DNA of 64,000 nt, from NCBI RefSeq assembly GCF_024814355.1, contig NZ_JANUXV010000003.1, positions 1-64,000 on the forward strand, read 5' to 3'. The stretch comes from Gleimia sp. 6138-11-ORH1 (GTDB taxonomy: Bacteria > Actinomycetota > Actinomycetes > Actinomycetales > Actinomycetaceae). The notes under the pieces were generated by a model. It had not been told where the DNA came from and ran no database searches. It was given only the letters and a program-made list of their open reading frames with translations. Positions 1 through 10,255 of the stretch are shown in pieces. The position numbers and the translations under genes are program-made. Position 1 is the stretch's first letter, and every line of letters starts with the position of its first letter.

Positions 1-117
1 TGCGGTGGTCATAGCCTAAGGGAAACGCCCAGCCCCATCCCGAACCTGGAAGCTAAGCCTTAGCACGCTGATGGTACTGCACCCGCCAGGGTGTGGGAGA
101 GTAAGACACCGCCGCAA
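1..117 (+). rRNA. rrf: 5S ribosomal RNA
   Basis: The sequence has the conserved 5S layout: a 5' strand beginning TGCGGTGG that pairs with the terminal CACCGCCGCA, the CCCCATCCCGAACC loop-B region and the GATGGTACTGC segment. The length is about 117 nt. The exact 5' end may lie one or two bases outside the window. It is the last gene of an rRNA operon whose 16S and 23S genes would be to the left. Confidence 0.95.
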
Positions 118-134
118 ACCAAACACACATAACT

Positions 135-182
135 GGAGCACAAACACCAAAACCCCCAAAACGGGCGTGGTGTTTGTGCTCC
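135..182 (+). terminator. rRNA operon terminator hairpin
   Basis: A perfect 14-bp inverted repeat (135-148 with 169-182, GGAGCACAAACACC) encloses a 20-nt loop 18 bases after the 5S gene. There is no long T tract, but the strong stem and position suit the rRNA operon terminator. Confidence 0.7.
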
Positions 183-263
183 AAAACAATACCCCCCAAA
201 AACACAACACGAGGGCGTATGGGGGCACACAATCAGGGTGGAACACGCGCAAACGCGCAGAAG

Positions 264-327
264 GGGCGCGCACACGCGGGATAACACACCCACAGCCACG
301 CGAGGGCGCGCACACGCGGGATAACAC
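264..327 (+). repeat. 24-bp direct repeat downstream of 5S
   Basis: An identical 24-bp unit, starting GGGCGCGCACACGCGGG, occurs at 264-287 and 304-327 (period 40). Two copies of the octamer CGAGGGCG lie at 210-217 and 301-308. The ORFs on both strands here are low-complexity products of the repeat and are not called. Confidence 0.7.
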
Positions 328-340
328 GCCAACAGGCAGG

Positions 341-741
341 GCGTAGAACACGAATAACATACGCATAATGACGTGCGTAGGATCAGTATGTGAGCAATGC
401 CTGCCTAAAAGAAACTCCCATAAACCCAACTAGCACAGTTGAGTACCACAAACAGTACACGTTTACATCCACTCCCGGTTATAGGGGTGAAATAGATGCG
501 CATGATGACGCGTCTATTGTAGTGCACACCTAGAGTACCGGTCGGATAGAGTAGCATTCAGTACCCAAGAAATCCAAAAACTTCCCGTGCAATCGTGCCT
601 GTCCTCATAAGTTATTCTGCTGACCTCGCACGGCAGTCATACTTGCTTTTAGACTTGCAATTGTGCAGTTGTTTCTTTTGATTTTTGCTGTTTTAATTAC
701 ATATGCTCTTTGTTTAGCTCATTCTACGTTTAAGGATCTTT
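341..741. other. Spacer between rRNA operon and ABC exporter
   Basis: No gene is supported here. A small imperfect hairpin (491-500 with 509-518, one mismatch) is present. The promoter of the following ABC operon presumably lies in the AT-rich stretch at 640-730, but no clear -35/-10 pair could be chosen. Confidence 0.4.
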
Positions 742-2712
742 ATGCGTCATCTCCTGTTGAGACTTAACTTGATACAACGGCTCAGCCTGATAGGTGTCGC
801 ATTACTGATTGGCGCACAAGTCTGGTTCGACCTGTTAATTCCTGACTATATGGCCAATATTGTGCTTTTAACGCAAAGATCTGGTGTACAGCTTAGCCAA
901 CTTTGGTATATCGGGTTTTTGATGTTGCTGGCTGCCCTAGGGAGTGTTTCTGCCTCTGTCCTCTCTGCCTTGTTGGTAGAGCGGATCGCCGCTGGTTTCT
1001 CCCGCCAGCTACGTGCAGATTTATTTCACAAAGTTGGGTCTTTTTCTGCCGCTGAAATCAATAAGTTCTCTACCGCTAGTCTAATCACGAGGGCGACAAA
1101 TGACGTTTCTCAAGTACAAAGGCTCATCTCGGTTTCGGTATGGTCTTTGGTACGTGGTCCCTTTATGATTGTTTTGGCTCTTTCCAAAATCTCTGGAAAG
1201 GGAAATGAGTGGCTTACCTTAACTTATATAGCAGTGTTCTTAATGGCCGCTGTTTTTGGTGTGATGCTCCGCCTGGTGATTCCTAAGTTTAAGCAGATGC
1301 AGGAACTAACCGATGAAGTTTCCCGCCTTACTCGTGAACATCTGCAGGGATTAGCTGTTGTGCACGCTACCAACTCTCAACGGCGGATCGAAGGTAAGTT
1401 TGCCGATGCAAATTTAGATCTCTTCAAAACGACAAGGTTCACCGGTCTTACATTTTCCCTTATGTTCCCGCTCATTATAGGGATTCTTAACCTTTTTTCC
1501 GTGGCTATTTTTTGGTTGGGTGCGCAACTCATTGAAGGAGCAGAAACGGATGCGAAACTAAGGTATTTCGCAGATATGGTGGTTTTTTCTAACTACGCAA
1601 TTCAGATATTCATGTCTTTCTTTGTGATGTCTGTAGTTCTTTTTGTTTATCCTCGGGCGTCGGTGGCCGCGAAGCGTATAAATGAGGTCTTAAATACCTC
1701 TGCTTCGATTAGAGATCCACAAACGAATAACTCAACTGGTTTAGCTGAATCCTCTAAATCCTTAAAACCTAAATCTTTAACTCAAGCTGAAACAATTATG
1801 TTTTCGGAAGTGGACTTACCGGCTGATCAACAAGCAAATCAAACCGCCCTCGGGAAAATTGAATTTCGGAACGTTTCTTTCAGATTCCCAGATGCAGCTG
1901 ACGATACACTCACAGGGATCAATCTGACGATTGAGCCAGGGCAAACCGTGGGCATTATTGGAGCTACCGGAAGCGGTAAAACTAGTTTTATTAACCTTAT
2001 TGCTCGGTTTTATGATGTTTCTGCCGGACAAGTTTTAGTCGATGGGAAAGATGTCCGTGACTACAAACTGACTGAGCTATATGAAAAACTCGGCTATGTA
2101 ACGCAGCAATCAGTTCTCTTTAAAGGCACGGTGGCTTCAAATGTAGCTTATGGGCTGCGGGAGCAGGGAATTCCCGTTGAGAAAGCACCGGTATCGGAGC
2201 AGGAAATTCCCGTTGAAAAAGCACCGGCTCTAAACTCTCCAGCAGATAATACTGTAGAAAAACCAGTTCAAAAGGTAGAAGCCTCTCTTAACTTACAAAA
2301 GGCTTTAGAGATTGCGCAGGTAGCTGATTTCGTGGCAAGTCAGGAAGCTGGTTTAGATATGGAGATTGCTCAGGCAGGTAAGAATGTTTCAGGTGGGCAA
2401 AAACAGCGTTTGGCGATTGCTCGAGCAATCGCTCGTGATCCTGAGATTTTAATATTTGATGACTCTTTTTCTGCGTTAGATTATCGGACTGACCGGTTAT
2501 TGCGTGAGGGGCTAAAAGAGCATACTGCCGGAGCAACAACTTTGATTGTGGCACAAAGAATCGGGAGTATTCGCGAAGCAGACCAGATTATTGTGCTAGA
2601 TGCGGGCGAGATAGTGGGAATGGGAACGCATAGCGAGTTGTTACAAACTTGTCCCATTTATCAAGAGATCGCTCACTCTCAGCTTAGCGAAGCAGAAATC
2701 AAAGGGGAGTGA
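742..2712 (+). CDS. ABC exporter subunit, degenerate NBD
   Basis: A half-transporter of 656 aa with an N-terminal six-helix membrane domain (about residues 15-320) and a C-terminal ATPase domain. Walker A GATGSGKTS is near residue 407 and the signature is VSGGQ near 549. Walker B is LIFDD with Asp in place of the catalytic Glu, and the H-loop His is replaced by Gln (LIVAQR). These changes mark the non-catalytic partner of heterodimeric exporters such as LmrCD or TM287/288. A low-complexity insertion (about residues 473-515) sits between the Q-loop and the signature and contains two 12-residue repeats, EQGIPVEKAPVS and EQEIPVEKAPAL. The start is ATG with AAGGA six bases upstream. The next gene starts 7 bp after the stop, so the two should form one transporter. 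The substrate is unknown; drugs, peptides or lipids are possible. Confidence 0.88.
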   Translation: MRHLLLRLNLIQRLSLIGVALLIGAQVWFDLLIPDYMANIVLLTQRSGVQLSQLWYIGFLMLLAALGSVSASVLSALLVERIAAGFSRQLRADLFHKVGSFSAAEINKFSTASLITRATNDVSQVQRLISVSVWSLVRGPFMIVLALSKISGKGNEWLTLTYIAVFLMAAVFGVMLRLVIPKFKQMQELTDEVSRLTREHLQGLAVVHATNSQRRIEGKFADANLDLFKTTRFTGLTFSLMFPLIIGILNLFSVAIFWLGAQLIEGAETDAKLRYFADMVVFSNYAIQIFMSFFVMSVVLFVYPRASVAAKRINEVLNTSASIRDPQTNNSTGLAESSKSLKPKSLTQAETIMFSEVDLPADQQANQTALGKIEFRNVSFRFPDAADDTLTGINLTIEPGQTVGIIGATGSGKTSFINLIARFYDVSAGQVLVDGKDVRDYKLTELYEKLGYVTQQSVLFKGTVASNVAYGLREQGIPVEKAPVSEQEIPVEKAPALNSPADNTVEKPVQKVEASLNLQKALEIAQVADFVASQEAGLDMEIAQAGKNVSGGQKQRLAIARAIARDPEILIFDDSFSALDYRTDRLLREGLKEHTAGATTLIVAQRIGSIREADQIIVLDAGEIVGMGTHSELLQTCPIYQEIAHSQLSEAEIKGE

Positions 2713-2718
2713 GAGAGT

Positions 2719-4515
2719 ATGGTAGGTAGAAGACAACAAATGCCTGAGAAAGCAAAGAATCTGCGGGCAGCGCTTGGAAAACTGGCTCGAGATTCACGGC
2801 GTTATACTTTAGCTTTGACATTAGCTTTGATCGGAACTTCAATTGCGACCCTTTTAACTGCGTTAGCTCCGGGATATTTTCAGCAGCTAACTGATTTGCT
2901 CTTAGCAGGTTTGAAAGCGGATTTAGATTGGGCACAGATTAATCGAGTTTTCTTTATTTTAGTGTTAATCTATGTGACTTCATTGATTTTTGATCAGATT
3001 GAAGGGTACGTTGTTACAGAAATTTCCCAGCGGATTGGGCGGAATCTGCGACAGCGGATTTCTGGGAAGATTAATCGTTTACCTTTTAAATATTTCAATC
3101 AGACTACTACCGGCGATATTATCAGCCGTGTAGCTAATGATGTGGACACTATTTCGTCTACTTTAGCTGAGAGTTTGGGGAGCCTGTTTTACTCAATCGT
3201 AATGTTCACCGCAGTATTGTTTTTGATGTTTTACACTTCTTGGCTGTTGGCTTTAGTGGCATTAAGTTCAGTTTTAGTGGGGATGTTTTTGACCGCGTTG
3301 ATTATGAATAAGTCTCGTCGTTATTTTGTGGCGCAGCAAAAATTGTTGGGCGACTTGAACGGGCATATTGAAGAGGTTTTCACTAATCATCAGGTGGTGA
3401 AGGTTTATAACGGTTTCCCAAAGGCTACAGAGACTTTCGAGAATCTGAATGGCCAGTTATTCCAGGCAGCTTGGCGAGCTGGATGGATTTCTTCACTGAT
3501 GCAGCCGATGATGCGTTTTATGGGAAACTTAGGTTATCTGACGGTGGCAGTTACCGGTGGCATTTTGGTTTACGAGCAGCAGATCACTTTTGGGGTGGTG
3601 GTTGCGTTTACTCTGTATTTACGGCAGTTGAGCCTGGCTCTGCAAGAGTTTGCGCAGCCGGCGGCTTCTTTGCAGCGCACAGGGGCGGCGACAGAGAGAA
3701 TTTTTGAGTTCCTTGAAGCTGATGAGATCCTTCCCGATGGAGTTCTTCCCGAGGGCGGTAAAACGGAACTGCAAGTTTTGTCTCAGGTGCGCGGAGCGGT
3801 AGAGTTTCGGAATGTCCAGTTCGGATATGAACCTGATAAGCCGGTTATCCGTGATTTTAGTGCTTACGCGCACGTGGGTCAGAAAGTGGCTATTGTTGGG
3901 CCAACGGGGGCGGGTAAAACTACACTTGTTAATTTGCTGATGCGTTTTTATGAACTTGATGGCGGTCAGATTTTAATTGATGGCGTGGATATTACGCGTG
4001 TGAGCCGTGAGAATCTGCATCAGCAGTTTTGTATGGTTTTACAGGACACGTGGTTGTTCACGGGGAGCGTTTATGAGAATGTGGCTTATGCGCGTCCAGA
4101 GGCAACTATTGAAGAAGTGATTGCTGCTTGTAAGGCGGTGGGTATTCACAAGTTCGTGAAAGCACTTCCGAATCGTTATGACACGGTTTTGGATGAGAAC
4201 ACGCAGCTTTCTGTGGGGCAACGTCAGTTATTGACGATTGCGCGCGCTATGGTGCAGGATGCGCCCATTCTTATTTTGGATGAGGCAACCAGTTCGGTGG
4301 ATACTCGCACTGAGCTAATTGTCCAAAAGGCGATGGATAGGTTAATGGAGGGGCGCACTTCTTTTGTGATTGCTCACCGTCTTTCAACGATTCGGAATGC
4401 TGATTTAATTTTGGTTATGAAAGATGGCGATATTTTAGAAAGCGGCAACCATTCGATGCTTTTAGAGAAAAACGGATTCTATGCGGATTTGTATAATTCT
4501 CAGTTTGCTTCGTAA
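2719..4515 (+). CDS. ABC exporter subunit, catalytic NBD
   Basis: A 598-aa half-transporter with an N-terminal ABC exporter membrane domain and an ATPase domain. Walker A is GPTGAGKTT (about residue 394), Walker B is LILDEATSS with the catalytic Glu, and the H-loop is VIAHRLST. Its signature is LSVGQ instead of LSGGQ. In the heterodimer this signature faces the Walker A/B of the upstream subunit, so all the deviations in the pair fall in the same ATP site, and the other site is canonical. The upstream stop codon region AAAGGGGAGTGA provides the ribosome site for ATG 2719. Co-transcription with the preceding gene is likely. Confidence 0.9.
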   Translation: MVGRRQQMPEKAKNLRAALGKLARDSRRYTLALTLALIGTSIATLLTALAPGYFQQLTDLLLAGLKADLDWAQINRVFFILVLIYVTSLIFDQIEGYVVTEISQRIGRNLRQRISGKINRLPFKYFNQTTTGDIISRVANDVDTISSTLAESLGSLFYSIVMFTAVLFLMFYTSWLLALVALSSVLVGMFLTALIMNKSRRYFVAQQKLLGDLNGHIEEVFTNHQVVKVYNGFPKATETFENLNGQLFQAAWRAGWISSLMQPMMRFMGNLGYLTVAVTGGILVYEQQITFGVVVAFTLYLRQLSLALQEFAQPAASLQRTGAATERIFEFLEADEILPDGVLPEGGKTELQVLSQVRGAVEFRNVQFGYEPDKPVIRDFSAYAHVGQKVAIVGPTGAGKTTLVNLLMRFYELDGGQILIDGVDITRVSRENLHQQFCMVLQDTWLFTGSVYENVAYARPEATIEEVIAACKAVGIHKFVKALPNRYDTVLDENTQLSVGQRQLLTIARAMVQDAPILILDEATSSVDTRTELIVQKAMDRLMEGRTSFVIAHRLSTIRNADLILVMKDGDILESGNHSMLLEKNGFYADLYNSQFAS

Positions 4516-4651
4516 CCGCTATGATGGCTTAGGACAATTTTAGTTTCCAAATATTGAACGGACATTTGCGTCTAGGAATTTCTACTCAGGTTTTACCTGA
4601 AAGTTGGTGAGATACTTAGAGAGCTTTGTCCATCATCAGGAGAGATCTACT

Positions 4652-6247
4652 GTGACATCTGTTTTTGAATTTCTGGCTGCCCAGCCTATTTTGACACTAT
4701 TCCTTGTACTTGGTGTGGGAATGGCTTTTGGGCATATTAAGATTAAGGGCGTCAGCTTAGGAGCTGCCGCGGTTCTTTTCTTTGCAATCGGTTTGTCTGC
4801 TTGGGCGCAGTCTTACGAAATTGCGGTACGTATTCCCCATGAGATGGGTATTCTTGGGCTGGCAATTTTTGCTTTCGCGATTGGGGTTACTTCCGGTCCA
4901 AGTTTCTTCCACAATTTGAAGACAGCTTTAGGGCCGATCGCAGCTATGCTAGCCCTCTATGTTGTAGCTGCGGGTGCCGCCTACGGGGTAGGTAAGTATG
5001 TTTTCCAAATGCCGATTTCATTAATTGCCGGCACATTTGCTGGGGCAACTACTAACACCCCAGCTTTGCACGCAGCACAACACGCTTCCGGTGACCCAGG
5101 GACAGCTACAATCGGCTACGCAGTAGCTTACCTATTCGGGGTTATCGGCATGCTAATTGCTGCATTAGCGGCGCTTGCTTACGGTAAAAGTGACACTGAT
5201 AAGCCTTCCCCAATTTCTAACCGCACTATCCGCGTGGAACGCACCGATCATCCGGTGATTGGGGATCTCTACCAGAAATTTGATCGTAAAGTAACTTTCT
5301 CTCGCTTGCGTCGTGGTGAAACTGGCCCGATTTTTGCGCCTGCTTTGGAAGATACTTTAGATAAAGACGATTTGATTACTATCGTTGGCCCACATGAGTT
5401 AATTCAGAGTTTGGCAAACGAATTGGGTCACCCTTCAACTCACTCTTTGATCGCAGACCGTCGTTTCTTAGACTTCCGCCGGATCACCGTTTCTGACCCT
5501 AAGGTGGCGGGACGGACTATCGAATCTTTAGATTTGGATCTTAAGTTTAATGCGACTATTTCCCGTGTCCGTCGCGGCGACATTGACATGGTGGGTGAAC
5601 CGAATTTGGTGCTCCAACTTGGTGACCGTGTTCGCGTGGTAGCTCCCACTCACAGCATGAAAGATGTAACCAAGTTCTTTGGAGATTCTTCGCGCGGGCT
5701 TTCCGATATTAACCCGATTGCTATGGGTGTGGGGATGACCTTAGGTATTCTCTTGGGTGAGCTTCCTATTTTGACTCCTACCGGCGAATACTTCTCAATT
5801 GGTGCGGCTGCAGGTACTTTAATCGTTGGTTTAATCTTCGGTAAGATCGGCCGTGTCGGTAAGGTAATTACTACTTTGCCTAACTCGGCAGCTGCAGTTC
5901 TTTCTGAGTTCGGCCTGTTGGTCTTTTTGGCTATGGCAGGTACTGTTGCAGGTGGACAGGTGGCTGAAGCCTTCGTGGGTGGCCAGTGGTGGAAGATCCT
6001 GGTGTTAGGTATGTTAATTACCTGCATTATGGCAGTTGGTATCTACGCTACTATGCGTTGGGTATTTAAGATTGGCGGAACTAAAACTGCAGGTATCCTT
6101 GGGGGTGCCCAAACTCAGCCAGCAGTATTGGCATTTGCAAATGGTCGTACCAACTTAGATCCACGTGTCGCCCTCGGATACGCGTTAGTTTACCCAGCGG
6201 CGATGATCGGGAAGATTTTGGTAGCGCAAATCCTGGGCGGACTGTAA
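4652..6247 (+). CDS. AspT/YidE-family transporter with two RCK-C domains
   Basis: An integral membrane protein of 531 aa from the aspartate:alanine exchanger (AAE) family. Hydrophobic helices occupy about residues 1-170 and 370-531. Two TrkA-C/RCK-C type cytoplasmic domains lie between them (about 190-365). The family signature AGATTNTPAL is in the N-terminal half, and GGAQTQPAVLAF mirrors it in the C-terminal half. I prefer GTG 4652 because AGGAGAG lies 7 bp upstream and the product then starts like its family; an in-frame TTG at 4604 would add 16 residues. The substrate is not established; amino-acid exchange is known only for AspT itself. Confidence 0.85.
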   Translation: MTSVFEFLAAQPILTLFLVLGVGMAFGHIKIKGVSLGAAAVLFFAIGLSAWAQSYEIAVRIPHEMGILGLAIFAFAIGVTSGPSFFHNLKTALGPIAAMLALYVVAAGAAYGVGKYVFQMPISLIAGTFAGATTNTPALHAAQHASGDPGTATIGYAVAYLFGVIGMLIAALAALAYGKSDTDKPSPISNRTIRVERTDHPVIGDLYQKFDRKVTFSRLRRGETGPIFAPALEDTLDKDDLITIVGPHELIQSLANELGHPSTHSLIADRRFLDFRRITVSDPKVAGRTIESLDLDLKFNATISRVRRGDIDMVGEPNLVLQLGDRVRVVAPTHSMKDVTKFFGDSSRGLSDINPIAMGVGMTLGILLGELPILTPTGEYFSIGAAAGTLIVGLIFGKIGRVGKVITTLPNSAAAVLSEFGLLVFLAMAGTVAGGQVAEAFVGGQWWKILVLGMLITCIMAVGIYATMRWVFKIGGTKTAGILGGAQTQPAVLAFANGRTNLDPRVALGYALVYPAAMIGKILVAQILGGL

Positions 6248-6309
6248 CCGGTGATTTGTTGGCAAACGCTAAGTTAATACGCTGAACTTAAGCTATTTGC
6301 ACCTTTTTG

Positions 6310-6339
6310 TTGGGGCGGGAACTTTAGTTCCCGCCCCAA
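6310..6339 (+). terminator. Terminator after AspT-type gene
   Basis: Perfect inverted repeat TTGGGGCGGGAACT (6310-6323 with 6326-6339), 63 bp after the stop codon. The T content after it is modest. Confidence 0.65.
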
Positions 6340-6390
6340 TACCTTTACTTAAAATACGCGTATCCTCTGCTGGGCAGCTCAATCAAGAAA

Positions 6391-6500
6391 CAAACAAACC
6401 AAAAGGTTAGCTCTAGTAAACCAAGAGATTCATGCCAGAAAATCAAGAGGTTGGAGTTAGTAAACCAAAAGGTTAGCGCAAAATAAACAAAAAGGTCTTT
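6391..6500 (+). repeat. Five 22-bp direct repeats upstream of ilv leader
   Basis: Units with the core AAACCAAAAGGTTAG start at 6396, 6418, 6440, 6462 and about 6485, so the spacing is 22, 22, 22 and 23 bp. The first and fourth are most alike; the second, third and fifth are degenerate. A period of 22 bp is close to two helical turns, so bound proteins would sit on one DNA face. Related units occur at 20697-20738. A regulator-binding array for the ilv operon is an inference. Confidence 0.6.
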
Positions 6501-6614
6501 TCCAAACAACAGATAAACCCTTAGAGAAAAAGGCTAGTTTTCACCGGTTTTACGCGAACGTATGATGACCTATCCAAAATAAGAGACGGATAAGAGAAGC
6601 AAAACAATCATCCG

Positions 6615-6620
6615 TATAAT
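6615..6620 (+). promoter_or_regulatory. Probable -10 box of ilvBNC leader
   Basis: TATAAT ends 8 bp before the leader-peptide ATG at 6629. Initiation about 7 bp downstream would place the transcript start almost at that ATG, giving a leaderless or nearly leaderless mRNA. No convincing -35 hexamer is visible, which fits activator dependence or an extended -10. Confidence 0.5.
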
Positions 6621-6628
6621 AAAGCATT

Positions 6629-6700
6629 ATGAGAAACAGCAGCATTGTGATTATTGATGCCGTGGTCATTGTGCCAGGGCGTGTGCTTTCTGCTGTTTAA
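6629..6700 (+). CDS. ilvL: ilv leader peptide
   Basis: A 23-codon ORF: four Ile, six Val and one Leu. The densest run is IVIIDAVVIV at residues 6-15. This is the composition expected of an attenuator peptide that senses charged tRNA-Ile and tRNA-Val. It lies upstream of ilvB and is followed by alternative RNA hairpins and a T-run terminator. No Shine-Dalgarno sequence precedes it, in line with a leaderless start. Confidence 0.8.
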   Translation: MRNSSIVIIDAVVIVPGRVLSAV

Positions 6701-6761
6701 TAATAGGTGAAACACACGCCAGGCCCTTCGCAAGCAAAGCTTTAGCTGAAGGGATTTTTTT
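6678..6761 (+). promoter_or_regulatory. ilvBNC transcription attenuator
   Basis: Three pairings can compete. AAACAGCAG (6634-6642) pairs with CTGCTGTTT (6690-6698), both inside the leader ORF. GGCGTGTG (6678-6685) pairs with CACACGCC (6713-6720) as the candidate antiterminator. CCCTTC (6724-6729) pairs with GAAGGG (6748-6753), followed by a T run at 6755-6761, as the terminator. Ribosome stalling at Ile/Val codons would be expected to favour read-through into ilvB. Confidence 0.75.
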
Positions 6762-6821
6762 ATACCCACTGAATCGGATAACAAAAACTAACTACAGAAA
6801 ACCTGGCAGAACGGACAAAAA

Positions 6822-8597
6822 GTGACTAACTCAGAACAATCCGCCCCCACCCAAACAATGCGACTAACCGGCGCAGAAGCTATTGTGAAAACCCTGGAAA
6901 ACCTAGGTGTAACCCACACATTCGGGATGCCAGGCGGAGCGATCCTCCCCACCTTCGATCCACTTATGGACTCAAAAATCCGGCATATTTTAATCCGCCA
7001 TGAACAAGGCGCCGGACACGCAGCTGAAGGATACGCTATTTCCACGGGGGAAACCGGTTGCGCGATAGTCACCTCTGGTCCAGGCGCCACAAACACGCTC
7101 ACCGCTTTGGCAGACGCCCACCTAGACTCAGTTCCCATCGTAATTATCTCTGGACAAGTAGGCACTAACTTCATCGGTACCGACGCTTTCCAAGAAGCAG
7201 ACATAATCGGCGCTTCCATGCCAATCAGCAAACACGGTTTCATTGTCCGCGACGCAAAAGACATTCCCGCGCGGATCGTAGAAGCATTCCACCTGGCCAG
7301 AAGCGGACGACCCGGGCCAGTCCTGGTAGACATCACTAAGAGCGCCCAAAACGAAGAATTCGATTTCAGTTGGCCACCCCAACTAGACCTACCGGGCTAC
7401 ACCCCTGTGTACGCTCCCAAAGAAGAAGAAATCGAAGCCGCAGTAGAACTCATCGTAAATGCTAAGAAACCAGTACTCTACGTGGGCGGCGGTTTAATCC
7501 GCGCCAAAGCAAGCGAAGAACTAAAAGAACTGGTAGCCCTGACTGACTTTCCCGTAGTCACTACCTTACCGGCCCGCGGAGCATTCCCAGATACAGATCC
7601 ACACCACTTGGGAATGCCCGGCATGCACGGCACTGTCCCTGCAGTGGGCGCACTGCAAAAAGCAGATTTGCTAATCAGCTTAGGGGCCCGTTTTGATGAC
7701 CGCGTAACCGGTGACTTAGGTTCCTTCGCTCCTGAAGCGAAAGTCGTTCACATTGACATTGACGCTGCAGAACTATCGAAACTCCGCTTCGCAGATGTGC
7801 CAGTACACGCTGACTTAAAACCAGCTTTACAAGCAATCTGTAAAGCTCTGCCCACCGCCCTCGAGAAGAACCAAAAACGCGATCTGGCACCTTGGTGGAA
7901 CGTACTTAACCGACTGAAAGAAGCCTACCCAGCAGGCTGGGAAGAACCCAGCGACGGGATGCTCGCCCCCCAGCATGTAATCCGCAGAATCTCAGACCTG
8001 ACTGGGCCAAACGCGATTTACGTAACCGGCGTTGGACAACACCAAATGTGGGCTGCGCAGCATATTGACTTTGCTAACCCCGGCTCCTTCATCACCTCAG
8101 CCGGGCTGGGAACTATGGGATACTGTATTCCCGCAGCTATGGGGGCAAAACTTGGAAAGCCAGACACCCCCGTATGGGCCATTGATGGAGACGGCTCTTT
8201 CCAAATGACCAACCAGGAACTGGCCACCTGCGTAGTCAATAATATTCCCATCAAAATTGCGCTAATTAACAACTCAGTACTGGGCATGGTCCGCCAATGG
8301 CAAACCCTGTTCTACAACCAACGCTACTCAAATACGGTACTTGCCACCGAAGAGCAGGAAGTACCTAACTTCATTAAACTTGCCGAAGCCTACGGGATTG
8401 AAGGCCGACGCGTCTATACTGAAACTGAAGTGGAAGATGCAATCCAATGGGCACTAAGTGTAAATGACCGCCCCGTATTCATAGATTTCCGGGTTTCAAA
8501 AGACGCGCAGGTATGGCCGATGGTAGCTGCCGGAGTATCCAACGACGCAATTCAATACGCTCGCGGGATTGCCCCAGTTTGGGAAGAGGAGATTTAA
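6822..8597 (+). CDS. ilvB: Acetolactate synthase large subunit
   Basis: A ThDP-dependent enzyme of 591 aa that condenses two pyruvates, or pyruvate with 2-oxobutyrate, in valine and isoleucine synthesis. The N-terminal ThDP-binding domain has the catalytic Glu in [16 protein letters not shown] central FAD-binding domain follows. The C-terminal domain has the GDGSFQMT...INN ThDP/Mg motif. The length is normal. GTG 6822 is the start by family alignment; the upstream ribosome site is weak. ilvN begins 2 bp after the stop, and expression should be set by the attenuator upstream. Confidence 0.96.
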   Translation: MTNSEQSAPTQTMRLTGAEAIVKTLENLGVTHTFGMPGGAILPTFDPLMDSKIRHILIRHEQGAGHAAEGYAISTGETGCAIVTSGPGATNTLTALADAHLDSVPIVIISGQVGTNFIGTDAFQEADIIGASMPISKHGFIVRDAKDIPARIVEAFHLARSGRPGPVLVDITKSAQNEEFDFSWPPQLDLPGYTPVYAPKEEEIEAAVELIVNAKKPVLYVGGGLIRAKASEELKELVALTDFPVVTTLPARGAFPDTDPHHLGMPGMHGTVPAVGALQKADLLISLGARFDDRVTGDLGSFAPEAKVVHIDIDAAELSKLRFADVPVHADLKPALQAICKALPTALEKNQKRDLAPWWNVLNRLKEAYPAGWEEPSDGMLAPQHVIRRISDLTGPNAIYVTGVGQHQMWAAQHIDFANPGSFITSAGLGTMGYCIPAAMGAKLGKPDTPVWAIDGDGSFQMTNQELATCVVNNIPIKIALINNSVLGMVRQWQTLFYNQRYSNTVLATEEQEVPNFIKLAEAYGIEGRRVYTETEVEDAIQWALSVNDRPVFIDFRVSKDAQVWPMVAAGVSNDAIQYARGIAPVWEEEI

Positions 8598-8598
8598 G

Positions 8599-10138
<1,540 letters not shown>

Positions 10139-10140
10139 GT

Positions 10141-10189
10141 TAATTAAAGGGTTGGAGGGCGTAAGAAACGTTCTCCAACTCTTTAATTA
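10141..10189 (+). terminator. Hairpin after ilvC
   Basis: A 17-bp inverted repeat (10141-10157 with 10173-10189, TAATTAAAGGGTTGGAG, one G-U pair) with a 15-nt loop directly after the ilvC stop. There is no U tract after it. It may act as terminator or 3' stabiliser between ilvC and ilvE. Confidence 0.6.
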
Positions 10190-10255
10190 CGGCTAGCTAA
10201 CTCCCTGTAACTATGGGAAGGTTAGCGAAGCAGAAAACTATTGAGGAACGGGGAA

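Noticed and set aside
16-429. Overlapping ORFs on both strands across the 5S gene and the repeat-rich spacer
   Set aside because: They cross the rRNA gene, have Cys/Val/Arg-rich low-complexity products from repeats, and lack ribosome sites.
6391-6500. Possible CRISPR or transposon-end repeats before the ilv leader
   Set aside because: The 22-bp period leaves no spacer, the repeats degenerate gradually, and no transposase is nearby.
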